DNA of 64,000 nt from Pseudopontixanthobacter vadosimaris (GTDB lineage Bacteria; Pseudomonadota; Alphaproteobacteria; Sphingomonadales; Sphingomonadaceae). The notes under the pieces are model-generated. The model ran no database searches, was not told the origin of the DNA, and saw nothing but the letters and a program-made list of their open reading frames with translations. This document shows, one piece after another, positions 63,292-64,000 of this stretch. The first letter of the stretch is position 1. The number at the start of each line of letters is the position of its first letter. The DNA lies in the NCBI RefSeq assembly GCF_012979275.1, contig NZ_JABASZ010000014.1, forward strand, positions 62,001 to 126,000, written 5' to 3'. The position numbers and the translations under genes are program-made.

Positions 63292-64000
63292 TCAACGCGC
63301 CCCTTCCGGCCAGAGGATCACGCGGACGGTCTGCAACAGGATCAGCAGATCGAGAAACGGCGTGTAATTCTTGGCGTAATAAAGGTCGAACTCCAGCTTC
63401 TGGCGCGCATCTTCGACCGATGCGCCATACGGATAATTGATCTGCGCCCATCCCGTGATGCCGGGCTTCACCATGTGACGTTCGGCATAGAAGGGCAGAT
63501 GTTCCTCCAGATCGTTCACGAAATTCGGGCGTTCGGGGCGCGGCCCGACAAAGCTCATCCGGCCCATCAGGACCGTCCAGACCTGCGGCAGTTCGTCGAT
63601 CCTGAATTTGCGGATGAAGCGGCCCACACGGGTTACGCGCGGATCGTCGTGCTCGGCCCACCTCGCCCCATCGATCTCGGCATCCAGTTTCATCGACCGC
63701 AGTTTCAGCAGCTCGAAATCCTGTCCATACAGGCCGACCCGGGTCTGGCGGAAAAAGGCCGGGCCTTTGCTGTCGAGCCTGATCAGCAAGGCGAAGAGAA
63801 GGATGACAGGCAGGGTAAGCACCAGAAGCAGGCTGCTGGCCAGAATGTCGAATATGCGCTTGGCTGCGCTTGACAGAATGCGTCCCGACGAAAAGCCGTC
63901 GGAGAAGATCAGCCAGCTCGGATTGACCGAGCCCAGATCGATCCGCCCGGTCTCACGTTCAAGAAAGGTACTGAAATCATTGACATGCACGCCCATCGTC
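63292..64000 (-). CDS. Exopolysaccharide sugar transferase, C-terminal part (edge-truncated)
   Basis: The frame is still open at base 64000, so the N-terminus lies outside the window; about 236 residues are visible. This is the bacterial sugar transferase domain of undecaprenyl-phosphate glycosyl-1-phosphate transferases (XrtA/PEP-CTERM glycosyltransferase type). One membrane helix (ILASSLLLVLTLPVILLF) is followed by KGPAFFRQTRVG, ELLKLRSMKLDAE, KFRIDELPQVWTVL, SFVGPRPERP and KPGITGWAQIN. It starts exopolysaccharide building on the lipid carrier, and its tight junction with prsK fits an exosortase EPS cluster continuing to the right. Confidence 0.92.
   Translation of the reverse strand, partial: TMGVHVNDFSTFLERETGRIDLGSVNPSWLIFSDGFSSGRILSSAAKRIFDILASSLLLVLTLPVILLFALLIRLDSKGPAFFRQTRVGLYGQDFELLKLRSMKLDAEIDGARWAEHDDPRVTRVGRFIRKFRIDELPQVWTVLMGRMSFVGPRPERPNFVNDLEEHLPFYAERHMVKPGITGWAQINYPYGASVEDARQKLEFDLYYAKNYTPFLDLLILLQTVRVILWPEGAR

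Noticed and set aside
1-64000. CRISPR arrays, insertion sequences, integrases or phage genes
   Set aside because: None seen: no regularly spaced repeats, no transposase or integrase motifs, and no att-like duplication at the tRNA-Glu gene.

Overview
The window looks like chromosomal DNA of a free-living alphaproteobacterium, most likely Sphingomonadales (Erythrobacteraceae or a close relative). This is an inference from gene content and control signals, not from a database search. The supporting signs are an NADH dehydrogenase operon ending nuoN-birA-coaX-rnj-DUF1467, SOS boxes of the alphaproteobacterial form GTTC-N7-GTTC, an EcfG-type stress promoter, an ImuA-ImuB-DnaE2 mutasome and a PrsK/PrsR (XrtA/PEP-CTERM) regulatory pair. 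The DNA is GC-rich and densely coding. Many genes overlap by 1 or 4 bases. No insertion sequence, prophage, integron or CRISPR array is visible.

Layout. 1-948: the 3' part of citrate synthase and a small membrane protein. 989-7667: a poorly characterised signalling-like block with a histidine-kinase-like protein lacking its phospho-acceptor histidine, two unknown proteins, an Hpt-like protein whose histidine is replaced by glutamine, and a divergent 870-residue membrane-anchored coiled-coil protein. 7664-26852: one long minus-strand operon running nuoA, B, C, D, E, a 47-residue membrane protein, nuoF, a 238-residue exported protein, nuoG, H, I, J, K, L, M, N, then biotin ligase, type III pantothenate kinase, ribonuclease J and a DUF1467 protein. 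27031-34963: metabolic genes (aldehyde dehydrogenase, thiolase, SH3-domain protein, 2-hydroxyacid dehydrogenase, amidohydrolase, nitronate monooxygenase, flavodoxin-like oxidoreductase) with two decayed gene relics between them.

35041-43341: recJ, a tRNA-Glu(TTC), and the phosphate-starvation locus phoR-pstC-pstA-pstB-phoU-phoB. A perfect Pho box lies between phoR and pstC, and a weaker one before phoB. No pstS is present. 43338-52779: an SOS mutagenesis island on the minus strand, reading imuA-imuB, then radical-SAM protein-udgX-dnaE2-extensin-like peptidase. Each of the two halves has its own LexA-type box, so a covalent uracil-binding protein and a radical SAM enzyme are predicted to be DNA-damage induced together with the error-prone polymerase.

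52885-64000: a stress protein with an EcfG-type promoter and a 16-bp tandem repeat across its stop codon, a strong bidirectional terminator, two transporters (APC and NSS families), panB, a DUF475 membrane protein overlapping a bile-acid-symporter-like gene tail to tail, and the PrsR-PrsK pair followed at the edge by an exopolysaccharide sugar transferase.

The most interesting material is the LexA-boxed radical SAM/UdgX/DnaE2/peptidase operon, the two unexplained small genes embedded in the nuo operon, and the pseudo-phosphorelay block at 1-5 kb.
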